A stretch of 64,000 nt of DNA from assembly GCF_900187285.1 (NCBI RefSeq), contig NZ_LT906470.1:479501-543500 (forward strand). Direction: 5' to 3'. The position numbers were made by a program, and so were the translations under genes. The notes beneath the pieces were generated by a model, which saw only the letters and a program-made list of their open reading frames with translations, had not been told where the DNA came from and searched no databases. Below, one piece after another: positions 17,279 to 26,438 of the stretch. The DNA is from Veillonella rodentium. Its GTDB lineage: Bacteria; Bacillota; Negativicutes; Veillonellales; Veillonellaceae. Position 1 is the stretch's first letter. Each line of letters starts with the position of its first letter.

Positions 17279-17656
17279 TTGATTATGAACACAATTCACA
17301 CAGACAAAGCACCGGCAGCAGTAGGACCGTATTCCCAGGCAAAGGTATCGGGCGGCTTTTTGTTCGCATCCGGACAAGTACCTATCAATCCGGCTACGGC
17401 AACCGTTGTGGAAGGCGGCATTCAGGAACAAACTGAACAGGTATGCAAAAATATCGAAGCCGTATTGACTGAGGCCGGCACGGATTTTTCTAAAGTTGTA
17501 AAAACTACGTGTTTCTTGGCGGATATCGGTGATTTTAAGGCGTTTAACGAAGTATATGCCAAGTATTTCACATCTAAACCGGCTCGTTCCTGTGTAGCCG
17601 TAAAAGATCTTCCATTGGGCGTTTCCGTAGAGGTGGAAATTATTGCGGAAGTCTAA
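17279..17656 (+). CDS. ridA: RidA family enamine/imine deaminase
   Basis: 125 residues (ATG at 17285 equally possible). Hydrolyses reactive enamines and imines such as 2-aminoacrylate made by PLP enzymes. Signatures: PAAVGPYSQAK near the N-terminus, SGQVPINP, KTTCFLADIGDF, and the C-terminal RSCVAVKDLPLGVSVEVEI with the conserved Arg. The cysteine desulfidase-like gene starts one base after its stop; 2-aminoacrylate produced there is the likely substrate, a coherent pairing. Confidence 0.93.
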   Translation: MIMNTIHTDKAPAAVGPYSQAKVSGGFLFASGQVPINPATATVVEGGIQEQTEQVCKNIEAVLTEAGTDFSKVVKTTCFLADIGDFKAFNEVYAKYFTSKPARSCVAVKDLPLGVSVEVEIIAEV

Positions 17657-17657
17657 T

Positions 17658-18902
17658 ATGGATTTTGTTTCGTTGTTGCAGGCAGAGATGCGACCTGCAT
17701 TCGGTTGTACTGAGCCGATTGCGCTCGCTTACGGGGCAGCAAAGGTCGCCTCTGTTTTACCTGAATTTCCTAATCGTATCCATGCACGCTGTAGTGCAAA
17801 TATCATTAAAAATGTAAAATCTGTAGTCATTCCCAATTCCGGGGGGCGAAAAGGACTTATTACCGCCATCGTTCTAGGTGCTGTTGTAGGACATCCGGAA
17901 CGTGAACTCGAGGTGCTGGGGGCGGCTACAGATGAAGACCGTAAACGGCTCGGCACGTTGACGGAATCCGAATTCTGTACCGTAGAACTGGCCGAGGGCG
18001 TAGACAATCTGTATATCGAGATCGTTGCTGAAAGCGATGACCATACGGCCGTAATACGTATCGAAAATGACCATACCAATGTGACATATCTGGCGCTTGA
18101 CGGTGAGGTTATCTCCGAGCACGCCGATGAAAGCAAAAATAAGTCGGATACCTGCTCTATGGACTTTGACAGTATTTATAAATTTGCCAAGACAGGCGAT
18201 ATTTCTGAAATTATTCCTCAAATCCAACAGCAGATATCTTATAATTCGGCTATTGCGGATGAAGGCCTTAAGAACTCTTACGGTGCTAATATCGGGCAAA
18301 TCCTGTTGCTTGATGAGGAAAATCTATCCCTTGAAACTAAGTGCAAGGCCCGTGCTGCGGCCGGTTCCGATGCGCGTATGAGCGGATGTCCGTTACCCGT
18401 TGTTATCTGCTCCGGATCGGGCAATCAGGGCTTGACGGTGTCGGTACCGATCATCACGACTGCTGAAGAATTGCAGAAAACGGATGAAGAACTGTATCGG
18501 GCTCTCGTTTTTGCCAATCTTCTGACGCTGTACGTTAAAACCGGTATCGGCAAACTATCCGCTTACTGCGGCGTTGTAGCCGCCGGTGTCGTCAGTGTTG
18601 CCGGGATAGCCTTTCTGAAGGGTGAAAGCAAAGAAATTATCGGAAATACCCTCGTGAACGGTCTGGCGAGCCTGTCCGGAATCGTCTGTGACGGCGCTAA
18701 ACCATCCTGTGCCGGTAAAATCGCAATCTCTTTGAACGGCGCTTTTATGGGGTATAAACAGGCCCGTCTCAATAAAAACTACGAAAAAGGCGACGGCCTC
18801 GTGGCGTATTCCGTGGATGAAACCATCCGCAGCATCGGTGTCGTGGCACAAGGCATGAAAGAAACCGATGTGGTTATACTCAATGAAATGCTGAAACATT
18901 AA
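17658..18902 (+). CDS. L-cysteine desulfidase / UPF0597-type enzyme
   Basis: 414 residues from the ATG at 17658, next to the ridA stop. Fe-S enzyme family related to the L-serine dehydratase alpha domain. Conserved: GCTEPIALAYGAAK near the N-terminus, PNSGGRKG, ICSGSGNQG in the middle, and Cys residues in CDGAKPSC that with the first Cys could ligate a [4Fe-4S] cluster. Members break down L-cysteine to sulfide, ammonia and pyruvate via 2-aminoacrylate. Coupling with RidA supports this. Serine cannot be excluded as substrate. Confidence 0.85.
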   Translation: MDFVSLLQAEMRPAFGCTEPIALAYGAAKVASVLPEFPNRIHARCSANIIKNVKSVVIPNSGGRKGLITAIVLGAVVGHPERELEVLGAATDEDRKRLGTLTESEFCTVELAEGVDNLYIEIVAESDDHTAVIRIENDHTNVTYLALDGEVISEHADESKNKSDTCSMDFDSIYKFAKTGDISEIIPQIQQQISYNSAIADEGLKNSYGANIGQILLLDEENLSLETKCKARAAAGSDARMSGCPLPVVICSGSGNQGLTVSVPIITTAEELQKTDEELYRALVFANLLTLYVKTGIGKLSAYCGVVAAGVVSVAGIAFLKGESKEIIGNTLVNGLASLSGIVCDGAKPSCAGKIAISLNGAFMGYKQARLNKNYEKGDGLVAYSVDETIRSIGVVAQGMKETDVVILNEMLKH

Positions 18903-18967
18903 GAAAGTATCGATACTAGTAAGTAACTAACGATACTAAATAGAAAATAATACATTACTAAATGATG

Positions 18968-19000
18968 AAAATGCACCCGCTATTAAACGGGTGCATTTTA
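18968..19000. terminator. bidirectional terminator
   Basis: Stem AAAATGCACCCG/CGGGTGCATTTT with an AT-rich loop. Serves both the desulfidase-like gene (+) and the interrupted unknown gene (-), which ends only 26 bp away. Confidence 0.9.
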
Positions 19001-19025
19001 TCAATAGTTTTTTATTACTCTTTAG

Positions 19026-19205
19026 TTATTTTTTGATTGCAAAGGTATTTTTTAGTACATCAATAGGTGACAGTTGATAGTCAAAGGAGATTTTATATTC
19101 TGATGACGTATCCATCGGTTGTGATAAGATATCGGATATTAGATTAGTCAGGTCGCGTATTTTTGAATATATTTTGACTTGCTCATCGTTAATAATAGTT
19201 TCTAA
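19026..19205 (-). pseudogene. in-frame continuation of the unknown gene after a TGA
   Basis: Directly after the TGA at 19206-19208 the same frame stays open for 59 codons (LETIINDEQ...NTFAIKK) and ends with TAA 26 bp ahead of a terminator. The composition matches the upstream part, so the original gene probably encoded about 241 residues and has acquired a nonsense codon, or the TGA is read through. Confidence 0.55.
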
Positions 19206-19751
19206 TCACACGTCTAAATTATGGGATCTGGAGATTTTGTAATCCCCTTTGTGATAATCTAAATTATTACAAAGGTTTTTTATCGTCATTTTCGATATTA
19301 CGTTATCAAGGCCTTTAATTGTATTTAAAAGTTTACTTTTACTACTTTCGTTTACGTCGATGACCGTTTCATTATTAATATGTGGAACTGCACCAACAAT
19401 ACCGTTATCCCTAACATCAGCTCTTAATTTCTCGTCCGCCATTATCATGTCCCGATCTAAGGCTTTATCCCAATAGCAATGTCTTATAGCGATACAGTCG
19501 TTTTCATCGTCATAGTATACTGTCCAGTTTTCGAATTTGTCGACATCAGTTTGTTCTACATAAAAAATTTCACGAGCATATGAATTAATAGTAAGAATAT
19601 TGGACTTATAATCTATTCCACCCGGACCTTTTAGATAATACGATATAAAGTTTTCCAATCTAAGCATAGCCAATTTGATAGTTGGCTTGGATCCCACATA
19701 TATACTAGAAAAATTTCCTGTTTCATATTTTTCCAAAATCGTATTTTCCAA
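19206..19751 (-). CDS. hypothetical protein, probably C-terminally truncated
   Basis: 181 residues from a TTG start with AGGAG seven bases upstream. Soluble, mixed alpha/beta (SILTINSYAREIFYVEQ, WTVYYDDENDCIAIRHCYWDK) with a helical C-terminus. No family recognised. The frame continues past its TGA stop for another 59 codons. A strong terminator hairpin (19768-19803) lies immediately upstream of the RBS, so expression would depend on readthrough or on a promoter hidden in the short gap. Base composition is more AT-rich than the neighbours, suggesting recent acquisition. Confidence 0.65.
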   Translation of the reverse strand: MENTILEKYETGNFSSIYVGSKPTIKLAMLRLENFISYYLKGPGGIDYKSNILTINSYAREIFYVEQTDVDKFENWTVYYDDENDCIAIRHCYWDKALDRDMIMADEKLRADVRDNGIVGAVPHINNETVIDVNESSKSKLLNTIKGLDNVISKMTIKNLCNNLDYHKGDYKISRSHNLDV

Positions 19752-19765
19752 ATGTGCACTCCTTT

Positions 19766-19806
19766 TAAAAAGCAGTTATTTCCAACTGGAAGTAACTGCT
19801 TTTTAG
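19766..19806 (-). terminator. terminator between the MFS gene and the unknown gene
   Basis: Stem AAAAAGCAGTTA.TTCC/GGAA.TAACTGCTTTTT with an AACT loop; the T run reads on the minus strand and is directly followed by the AGGAG of the next gene. Confidence 0.85.
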
Positions 19807-19836
19807 TACGTTAATTTATTTATATCCGCTTTTGTC

Positions 19837-21036
19837 TTATACTTCCCATTTTTTCGGATCTTTTAAGAATAGTGATGCTATCAATCCTACGAGAAGGAAA
19901 GGCACCAGAGTCATCATCGCCACCGGCAAGGAGTATGTATCCGCGATGTTGCCCACAACAGGTGCGATGATGCCGCCGATTGTTTGGCTCACCCCGAGGG
20001 TGACGCCTGCGGCAAAGCCGATGCTTTTAGCTAAATAGGTTTGCCCCAACACGATGACGGGACTGTAGCTGAGCGCCTTGGCTGCACCGATAATAACCAG
20101 TAGAAGATAGCCTAGGGGTAACATAATGGTGGCGGAAAATTCCGGCACTTGCGGCAACAGAAACATGGACGGCAGCCAGAGTAGGAGGGACAGGCGGATG
20201 ATTTTAATCGGTCCGTATTTGTCGCCAAGCAGACCTCCGATATAGGTCATAAAGATACCGATGCTGAAGAATACGGTGAGGGCAAAGCTGCCCTGTTCGG
20301 GGCTCGTTCCCAGTTCCCGTGTCCAGAACACAGGAATGAATGCGTTGATAACGCGGAAGTTAATAGATTGAGACAGGATGATGATAAACAGAATGCCGAA
20401 ATACATCCAGTAATTTTTGAGCGGAACGGCCGGGACCGTATGATTCCTGGTTATGACGGCCTGTTCAATCGTATTCGCATGGGCTTCGATGCGCGGCATA
20501 AGGATGCATAGAATGACTGAAACGATAATTCCGACGACGGTGAAAGCTAACAGCCCGTGAGGTCCTACTGTATAAGCGATGGCCCCCGCAAAAAGTGGTC
20601 CGAAGGCAAAGCCCGAACTGCCGCCGATGGCGAAGGTTCCCATGGCCTTACCTTTTTTGCCTCCGCCGAGGCGGTTCATGATTTTGGCGCCTTCCGGATG
20701 AAAGATGGAGGAGCCGATACCTGCTAATGTGGCGCAGATAAGAAGGCTTTCATAGGACGTCACAATACCCATTACACCGATGCTGCAGGCGGACAGTAAT
20801 ACGCCTAATGCGATGAGTCGAGGTTGATGAATCTTGTCGGAAATGTAACCCAATAAGGGTTGTAACAGAGATGATAAAGCGGTGTTGGCCAAAATGAGGA
20901 AACCCGCCTGTTCCAACGTGAGACCGTAGGTGAAGATAAATAACGGTAATAAGGCGGGCAACACGCTCTGGCATGAATCATTAATCATGTGGCTCACGGT
21001 AATCAGATAAGGATAGAATTTCTGCATCAATTTCAC
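19837..21036 (-). CDS. MFS exporter, fosmidomycin-resistance (Fsr)-like
   Basis: 399 residues, about 12 membrane helices. The opening LITVSHMINDSCQSVLPALLP matches the Fsr subgroup (HFxxDxxQxxLPAL), as do the DKIHQPR loop after TM2 and GFAFGPLFAG. Such proteins export drugs or metabolites by proton antiport. The actual substrate is unknown. It is followed by the terminator at 19766-19806 and preceded by a gap that ends at the tRNA-Ser terminator. Confidence 0.88.
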   Translation of the reverse strand: MKLMQKFYPYLITVSHMINDSCQSVLPALLPLFIFTYGLTLEQAGFLILANTALSSLLQPLLGYISDKIHQPRLIALGVLLSACSIGVMGIVTSYESLLICATLAGIGSSIFHPEGAKIMNRLGGGKKGKAMGTFAIGGSSGFAFGPLFAGAIAYTVGPHGLLAFTVVGIIVSVILCILMPRIEAHANTIEQAVITRNHTVPAVPLKNYWMYFGILFIIILSQSINFRVINAFIPVFWTRELGTSPEQGSFALTVFFSIGIFMTYIGGLLGDKYGPIKIIRLSLLLWLPSMFLLPQVPEFSATIMLPLGYLLLVIIGAAKALSYSPVIVLGQTYLAKSIGFAAGVTLGVSQTIGGIIAPVVGNIADTYSLPVAMMTLVPFLLVGLIASLFLKDPKKWEV

Positions 21037-21071
21037 TTCCCTTAAAGGATAAACATGATAAATATATTATT

Positions 21072-21101
21072 AAAAAAGCGCTAACTTGCGTTAGCGCTTT
21101 G
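21072..21101 (-). terminator. terminator after tRNA-Ser
   Basis: Stem AAAGCGCTAA/TTAGCGCTTT with six T on the minus strand, 12 bp beyond the CCA end of the tRNA gene. Confidence 0.85.
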
Positions 21102-21112
21102 TGCATGTTATG

Positions 21113-21203
21113 TGGCAGAGGAGGAGGGATTTGAACCCCCGCGCCGGTTGCCCGACCTACCGCATTTCGAGTGCGGACCCTTCAGCCTCTTGGGTACTCC
21201 TCC
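21113..21203 (-). tRNA. tRNA-Ser (CGA)
   Basis: 91-nt class II tRNA with a long variable arm. Acceptor GGAGGAG pairs with CTCCTCT (one G-U), anticodon loop CTCGAAA gives CGA, T-loop TTCAAAT, encoded CCA. Its 5' half overlaps the 3' end of tadA, so both come from one minus-strand transcript. Confidence 0.95.
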
Positions 21204-21663
21204 GTGCTTTACGGCGCTCTTTGAAGAAATCTTTCATAATTTGGCTACATTCATCGCCGAGGACACCTGCCGTGAGTTCCGGCTCGTGGTTTAATCCGGG
21301 ATGAGATAGCACATTGAATAGTGATTCTACCGCGCCTCCTTTGTAATCGCTCGCACCATATACAACCCTGTCGATACGACTGTTGATAATGGCGCCGGCG
21401 CACATCGGACACGGCTCTATCGTAACATACAGGGTACATCCAGTCAACCGCCAACGCTGCAGGCTTTCACAGGCCTCGCGAATGACGAGAATTTCGGCAT
21501 GAGCCGTCGCATCATGATCCAGTTCGCGGCGGTTGTGATGGCGGGAAATAATCGTATCGTCGTGTACCAAGATTGCTCCGATGGGAATCTCGCCCAATTC
21601 ATAGGCCTTACGGGCCTCAATGAGGGCTTCTTGCATATATTGTTCATCTTTTGTCATGACCAT
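21157..21663 (-). CDS. tadA: tRNA-specific adenosine deaminase
   Basis: 168 residues. Converts A34 to inosine in tRNA-Arg(ACG). Zinc/catalytic motifs: HAEI (His and Glu) and PCPMCAGAI (two Cys), with NRREL and KGGAVESLFN conserved in TadA. The last 15 codons and the TAG stop lie inside the tRNA-Ser gene, the stop falling next to its anticodon stem. The native end may therefore be recruited from tRNA sequence. Start is GTG/ATG at the TKDEQYMQEAL segment; an ATG two codons downstream is also possible. Confidence 0.93.
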   Translation of the reverse strand: MVMTKDEQYMQEALIEARKAYELGEIPIGAILVHDDTIISRHHNRRELDHDATAHAEILVIREACESLQRWRLTGCTLYVTIEPCPMCAGAIINSRIDRVVYGASDYKGGAVESLFNVLSHPGLNHEPELTAGVLGDECSQIMKDFFKERRKARRSTQEAEGSALEMR

Positions 21664-21740
21664 ACCTCTTCATGTATAATATTTTACATAAAGTCTATCA
21701 TAGTGTGAAGAGTTATGCGAATAGATTGTGTGGGGGAATT

Positions 21741-22367
21741 ATGGATATTATATGGTATATATTCGATATGATCGGGACGATTGCTTTTGCCGTATCCGGC
21801 GCCCTTGTGGGGGTGGCGCGGAAAATGGATATCTTCGGTATGTCCGTTCTCGCTCTGGCGACGGCCATCGGGGGCGGTATTGTCCGCGATGTATTGCTCG
21901 GCTATTTTCCGCCGAACTCGCTGCGGAATATCGTGTATGTAACGGTGGTCATTGCGGTGACGATTATCGTATTTATTATCTACAGCAGCCGATATCGACG
22001 GCAGGTGATGGGGCCTCGCAGTCGGGCCAGTTATCTGTTTGCCGATGCGGTGGGGTTGGCATCCTTTACGGTGACCGGCGCATCTGCGGGCTATACATTG
22101 TATCCGGACTTACCGATTTTTATCGTTCTTCTCGGGACGATAACCGCCGTCGGGGGAGGCATTATTCGGGACATGCTGGCGCAGCGCATTCCGTCCGTTC
22201 TGAAAGAAGATGTATACGCCTTGCCCAGCATTATCGGCGGCATCGTCTATTACGTTATGGTCATGTACGGCTGGACCGGACAGGCCGTGTATGGCTCTTT
22301 CAGTATCGTTCTCATTATACGCCTGTTGGCCATCAAATATCGGTGGAGTTTGCCAAAGGTTCGGTAA
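21741..22367 (+). CDS. TRIC-like / UPF0126 membrane protein
   Basis: 208 residues from the ATG at 21741 (GGGGG upstream). Two repeats of about 90 residues, each with three membrane helices and the motif GGGI(V/I)RDxL (ATAIGGGIVRDVLLG, ITAVGGGIIRDMLA). This is the prokaryotic trimeric intracellular cation channel-like family (YicG/YadS). Ion selectivity cannot be inferred. GC-rich third positions, as in its host neighbours. Confidence 0.88.
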   Translation: MDIIWYIFDMIGTIAFAVSGALVGVARKMDIFGMSVLALATAIGGGIVRDVLLGYFPPNSLRNIVYVTVVIAVTIIVFIIYSSRYRRQVMGPRSRASYLFADAVGLASFTVTGASAGYTLYPDLPIFIVLLGTITAVGGGIIRDMLAQRIPSVLKEDVYALPSIIGGIVYYVMVMYGWTGQAVYGSFSIVLIIRLLAIKYRWSLPKVR

Positions 22368-22479
22368 GTGCTATAATCGTAGTAATAAGGATTTCATAAA
22401 ACTGTCAGAAATTAAAGGTATTATAAAGCAGTTATTTCTGCGGGTTACATTGGCCCGCCTATGGAGAAGGAGTTTATAT

Positions 22480-24279
22480 ATGACTAATAAGTGGTTGAAA
22501 GTGGCCCTCATGGCAACAGCTATTGCTACAGGTACGTCCATCTATGTTGATGCGGAAACCGTTTTGTATGTACCGCAAGATGATCGTCCTGTAAGTTTAC
22601 AGTACACCGTTGATACGGCGCGTGAAGCGGGGATGACCGTGTTGACACCACCTCAGAATCTGATTTCCGGCAAGACTTATCAAGGTCAGGCGGACAAAAT
22701 CTGGGACTGGGTCGAACAGAATGCCGGTCGTGCAGATGTTATGGTATTGAGTACGGACTCCCTTATTTACGGCGGTCTTGTTGATTCTCGTAAGCATAAT
22801 ATTCCTCTCAGTGTATTGCAAAATCGGTTGAAACGAATTGAAGGCTTAAAGGCGCGTCATAGAAATGTGCGCATTTACGGTTTCGGTACGGTAATGCGCT
22901 CCCCTCGTGCCAGCGGTGGCGGTACGGAGCCGGCATATTACGCCGAATACGGTCCGACTATTTTCCAAATTGCCGCATTGCAGGACAAGATGGATGCAGG
23001 TTCCTTGACGCAGGAGGAAACGCAAAAATTGATGAGCCTTCAAGCTTCCGTGCCTGTGGAATATCTGCAGGACTGGTTTGAACGTCGTCAAAAGAACATG
23101 AAGGTCAATAAGGGCTTAATTGATGAAACCCGCAGCGGCGTATTCGATTATTTCGCATTGGGCCATGATGATACATCTCAATTATCTCAGTCCGCGTTGG
23201 AAGGTCGCTATCTGAATTCCTATTCAAAGGATATTCCTGTTGAAAAATATGGCAGCTTCCCGGGGGCCGATCAACTCGGCTTGTTGTTGATGGCTCGTTC
23301 CCGTACCGATGAAAGTGCGGAAAAACCGACATTCTCCGTGATTTATCCTCTCGGCGGCGCCGGTAAAACCTTGCCTGGATACGAAGATCAGACCGTTGAT
23401 AAGACGATTGCGGAACACGTGCAGGCTGTAGGCGGTACGATGGTAACGCAAGGCAAGCCGACGGTTTTATTGGCTGTGAATACACCGCTTACAACAAGTA
23501 CGGGGGAATCTGAAAACTTTGAAAACTTCCCGATGATCTCTAAATCCACCAATGCCTTTGTCGATCGCATTCAACAGGCGATTGATTCCGGTGTCAATGT
23601 GAGTGTTGCGGATATCGCCTATAATAATGGTGCGGACAATACATTGGTATCCGCTATGTATAAACGCGATATGCTTTATAAAATCGCTGCCTATAACGGC
23701 TGGAATACGGCAAGTAATACGGTAGGTTATGCGATTGCGCAAGGCCTGCTGCTCAAAACTATGAGCCCTGAAAGCCATCGCAACATGTTGACGCAACAGT
23801 ACTTGGATAACTGGGCTTATCAGGCGAATATCCGTAAGGATATTTACCGGATGCAGGATTCTATCCGCACGGATAACGTCCGCTATTCGGGCGAGCTCAA
23901 TGAACGTCTTGAAAGCTATCTCGGCGAACGCATTCAGGATTTCGCTGAAAAATATCTTAAGGTAAATCCTCGTACGGTGAAAGCTACATTCCCATGGGGT
24001 CGTTTATTTGAAACGGATATCACCGTTTATGATAAACCGGTAGTTCCTCTTGAAAAAGAATTGCGTCTAAAACGCGAAGCAGAAGCGAAGGCTAAGGCGG
24101 AAGCAGAGGCTAAGGCAAAAGCGACAGGTCAAAATGGACAAGCTGTGCAACCGGCTCAACCTGCACAACCGACACAACAAAAAACAGAAACAGCGCCTTC
24201 GAATGTGGTAACACAACCGGCTACGACTTCTCAAGGTCCTCGTCTTGTGCCGACACCGGCCGCTGCACCGGGACATTAA
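22480..24279 (+). CDS. secreted DUF4127-family protein
   Basis: 599 residues from the ATG at 22480, with GAAGGAG upstream; longer in-frame starts lie inside the previous gene. Signal peptide ending near YVDAE. The start of the mature protein (VLYVPQDDRPVSLQYTVD) is the hallmark of DUF4127 proteins. The final ~80 residues are low complexity: charged KAEAEAKAKA repeats then QPAQPAQPTQQ. The DUF4127 catalytic role is not established. The acyltransferase gene begins a few bases after it, so the pair may act in envelope polysaccharide metabolism, an inference from context. Confidence 0.82.
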   Translation: MTNKWLKVALMATAIATGTSIYVDAETVLYVPQDDRPVSLQYTVDTAREAGMTVLTPPQNLISGKTYQGQADKIWDWVEQNAGRADVMVLSTDSLIYGGLVDSRKHNIPLSVLQNRLKRIEGLKARHRNVRIYGFGTVMRSPRASGGGTEPAYYAEYGPTIFQIAALQDKMDAGSLTQEETQKLMSLQASVPVEYLQDWFERRQKNMKVNKGLIDETRSGVFDYFALGHDDTSQLSQSALEGRYLNSYSKDIPVEKYGSFPGADQLGLLLMARSRTDESAEKPTFSVIYPLGGAGKTLPGYEDQTVDKTIAEHVQAVGGTMVTQGKPTVLLAVNTPLTTSTGESENFENFPMISKSTNAFVDRIQQAIDSGVNVSVADIAYNNGADNTLVSAMYKRDMLYKIAAYNGWNTASNTVGYAIAQGLLLKTMSPESHRNMLTQQYLDNWAYQANIRKDIYRMQDSIRTDNVRYSGELNERLESYLGERIQDFAEKYLKVNPRTVKATFPWGRLFETDITVYDKPVVPLEKELRLKREAEAKAKAEAEAKAKATGQNGQAVQPAQPAQPTQQKTETAPSNVVTQPATTSQGPRLVPTPAAAPGH

Positions 24280-24289
24280 TGAAACGAGC

Positions 24290-25411
24290 ATGGTTATGAA
24301 AAAGGCATTTTTACCGGAAATTACCTATATGCGCGGACTCTGCATGCTCGGTGTTATCGGCATTCACGTAGGGGCCTATGCATTGCAAAATCCTTTTGTA
24401 AATTTACAGCTCATCGGCGTGCTGGAAATTCTGTCACGCTTCGGAGTTCCTGCGTTCTTTTTTCTTTCTGCCTTCGGTTTGTTTTATCACACCTCGGTAG
24501 AGGGACCATTCTCATATAAGGAATTTATGCACCGCCGCATTCAGGTGGTGCTATTTCCATATATTGTATGGTCGTTGTTTTATCTGCTTTATGCAGCGGC
24601 GACATCTCATAATTTCGCGAATCTGCATCCGGGACCGCTGGCCGTGAATATGTTGTTCGGCACATCCATGTACCATCTGTATTTTATGGTCATCCTTTTG
24701 TGGTTCTATGTGATGATGCCGATATGGCGCGTCATGGTGAAAGTCATATTGAAACGGCCCGTGCTGTGGCTGTCGGTTCTTTTGGTGCTACAGGTGGGTA
24801 TCGATTATGTATCATCTTACATGCTCGGGGCGTGGGTGACACAATATTTCGGCGACCGGCCGGCTATCAAATATCTTTTAGATATGCGCCTCAATTACTG
24901 GGTGATTCACTATGTTTGGATTTTTCTTTTGGGTGCCGTTTGTGCCGAGCGATATGATGTGGTGCGTGAGTATATGTGGCGTTACCGCTATGCATTGGCC
25001 GTCGGTGCGGTGGGTTCGGCATTGCTCATGCTGGGGGCCTACTACTATGTGATGGATGTATGGCATTACACCGTGCTTGAAGCAATTTATACGGTACATC
25101 AAATGAGTCCGATGGGGGTTCTCTATACGGGGCTCGGTACTCTGTTCAGCTTGTTTTTGTTTCAGACGGTACCGCTCAACGTGACGTTGGAGGCCTTCTG
25201 GTCTCAAATCGGGGATACATCCTACGGTGTGTATCTGGTTCATCCGTTTTGGCTGCTCATCCTGTCCGGTCTGATGGCAAAATATAATTTAACATATACG
25301 GTTATACACGTTGTCGCCATGTATATCATGGCATTGGGCTTGTCGTATCTGACGACCCTTGCGTTGGATCAGTTGCCTAAACAGGTGCGACGTTTTGTAT
25401 TGGGCCGATAA
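24290..25411 (+). CDS. membrane acyltransferase (acyltransferase_3 family)
   Basis: 373 residues, about ten membrane helices. N-terminal segment ITYMRGLCMLGVIGIHVGAYAL contains the conserved Arg and His of the family (R...H). Later FFFLSAFGL and SYGVYLVHPFW are typical. These enzymes O-acetylate or O-acylate surface sugars or peptidoglycan. Start chosen at ATGGTTATG 11 bases after the DUF4127 stop. A strong terminator follows at 25414. Confidence 0.88.
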   Translation: MVMKKAFLPEITYMRGLCMLGVIGIHVGAYALQNPFVNLQLIGVLEILSRFGVPAFFFLSAFGLFYHTSVEGPFSYKEFMHRRIQVVLFPYIVWSLFYLLYAAATSHNFANLHPGPLAVNMLFGTSMYHLYFMVILLWFYVMMPIWRVMVKVILKRPVLWLSVLLVLQVGIDYVSSYMLGAWVTQYFGDRPAIKYLLDMRLNYWVIHYVWIFLLGAVCAERYDVVREYMWRYRYALAVGAVGSALLMLGAYYYVMDVWHYTVLEAIYTVHQMSPMGVLYTGLGTLFSLFLFQTVPLNVTLEAFWSQIGDTSYGVYLVHPFWLLILSGLMAKYNLTYTVIHVVAMYIMALGLSYLTTLALDQLPKQVRRFVLGR

Positions 25412-25413
25412 TT

Positions 25414-25460
25414 ATCCGCCGGGCATAGTTTTTTGCTATGCTATGCCGGCGGATTTTTTT
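25414..25460 (+). terminator. Rho-independent terminator
   Basis: Stem ATCCGCCGGGCATAG paired with CTATGCCGGCGGAT, followed by seven T. Confidence 0.93.
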
Positions 25461-25476
25461 ATGGAAAAATATTATC

Positions 25477-25498
25477 TTTCACAAAGTAAAGTGTGAAA
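25477..25498. promoter_or_regulatory. inverted repeat upstream of the transaminase gene
   Basis: TTTCACA and TGTGAAA separated by 8 bp, about 20 bp before a TATAAT-like box (GATATAATAA). Possible operator. Confidence 0.4.
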
Positions 25499-25580
25499 AT
25501 TTAAAAGCAATTATGATATAATAAATTCATGATGATTGCTATTAGAAATAGAGTAACGATATAGAAAAAGAGGTGCTCCT

Positions 25581-26438
25581 ATGCAAGAATTAACATATTT
25601 TAACGGCGAATTCGTCGAAGCCGGCGCCAAGGTAGTCAGTATTGATGACCGAGGCTATCTGTTCGGCGACTCCGTATATGAAGTGGTACGCGTTGTAAAT
25701 GGACGTTGTTTTGCCTTATCGTATCACCAGGATCGCCTGTATCGGTCTATGCGTGAAATGGATATTCCTGTTAAAATGACACCTGATGATTTGACGGAGT
25801 TGCATGAGATACTGATTGAACAAAGTGAAATCAAGGACGGGTATATTTATTTGCAGATTTCTCGTGGCGTAGCCCCGCGTCATCATGCCTATGATCGGTC
25901 TAAGTTGGAGCCGCAGATGCTTATGTCCATCCGTATTCTGGACATGGAAGCGGTTAATAAATTAGGGGAAGGTGTAAAGGCGATTGCCTTACCTGATGAA
26001 CGTTGGGGTCATGTGGATATTAAGACGACCAACCTGATTCCGAATATTTTGGCTCAAACAAAGGCGGAAAAGAAATTTGCTTATACGGCCATTTTGTTCC
26101 GTGACGATATTTGTACAGAAGGTGCGACGTCGAATGTGTTTGCCGTGAAAGACGGTATTTTGTACACGCATCCGGCGGATAATCACATCTTAAAGGGGAT
26201 TACACGTCAAATGATTCTGACCCGTGTTGCACCGTCATTAGGCATTACACTTATTGAAAAGGAATTCGACCGCGCCTTTGTGGATGATGCGGATGAATTA
26301 TTCTTTACCGATACGATTGGCGGTGTTATTCCAATCATCAAACTGGATCGCAATCCTGTATCCGGTGGTAAACCGGGTGCCGTCACACTACGGCTTCGAG
26401 AAGCATTACAAAAGTTGATGGAAGAAGGGCTCCCTTGA
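25581..26438 (+). CDS. dat: D-amino-acid transaminase
   Basis: 285 residues, fold-type IV PLP enzyme. DRGYLFGDSVYEVVRV at the N-terminus, LQISRGVAPRHHAY (typical of D-alanine transaminase), catalytic Lys in DIKTTNLIPNIL, and EGATSNVFAV for PLP binding. It interconverts D-alanine and D-glutamate with the 2-oxo acids, supplying D-amino acids for peptidoglycan. Branched-chain transaminases share the fold, but the RGVAPR-HAY motif argues for Dat. Glutamate racemase, another source of D-Glu, is encoded 6 kb downstream. Confidence 0.88.
   Translation: MQELTYFNGEFVEAGAKVVSIDDRGYLFGDSVYEVVRVVNGRCFALSYHQDRLYRSMREMDIPVKMTPDDLTELHEILIEQSEIKDGYIYLQISRGVAPRHHAYDRSKLEPQMLMSIRILDMEAVNKLGEGVKAIALPDERWGHVDIKTTNLIPNILAQTKAEKKFAYTAILFRDDICTEGATSNVFAVKDGILYTHPADNHILKGITRQMILTRVAPSLGITLIEKEFDRAFVDDADELFFTDTIGGVIPIIKLDRNPVSGGKPGAVTLRLREALQKLMEEGLP

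Noticed and set aside
21728-22399. Long plus-strand frame overlapping the TRIC-like gene
   Set aside because: Arg/Tyr/Cys-rich shadow translation in a GC-rich gene; the other frame has family motifs.
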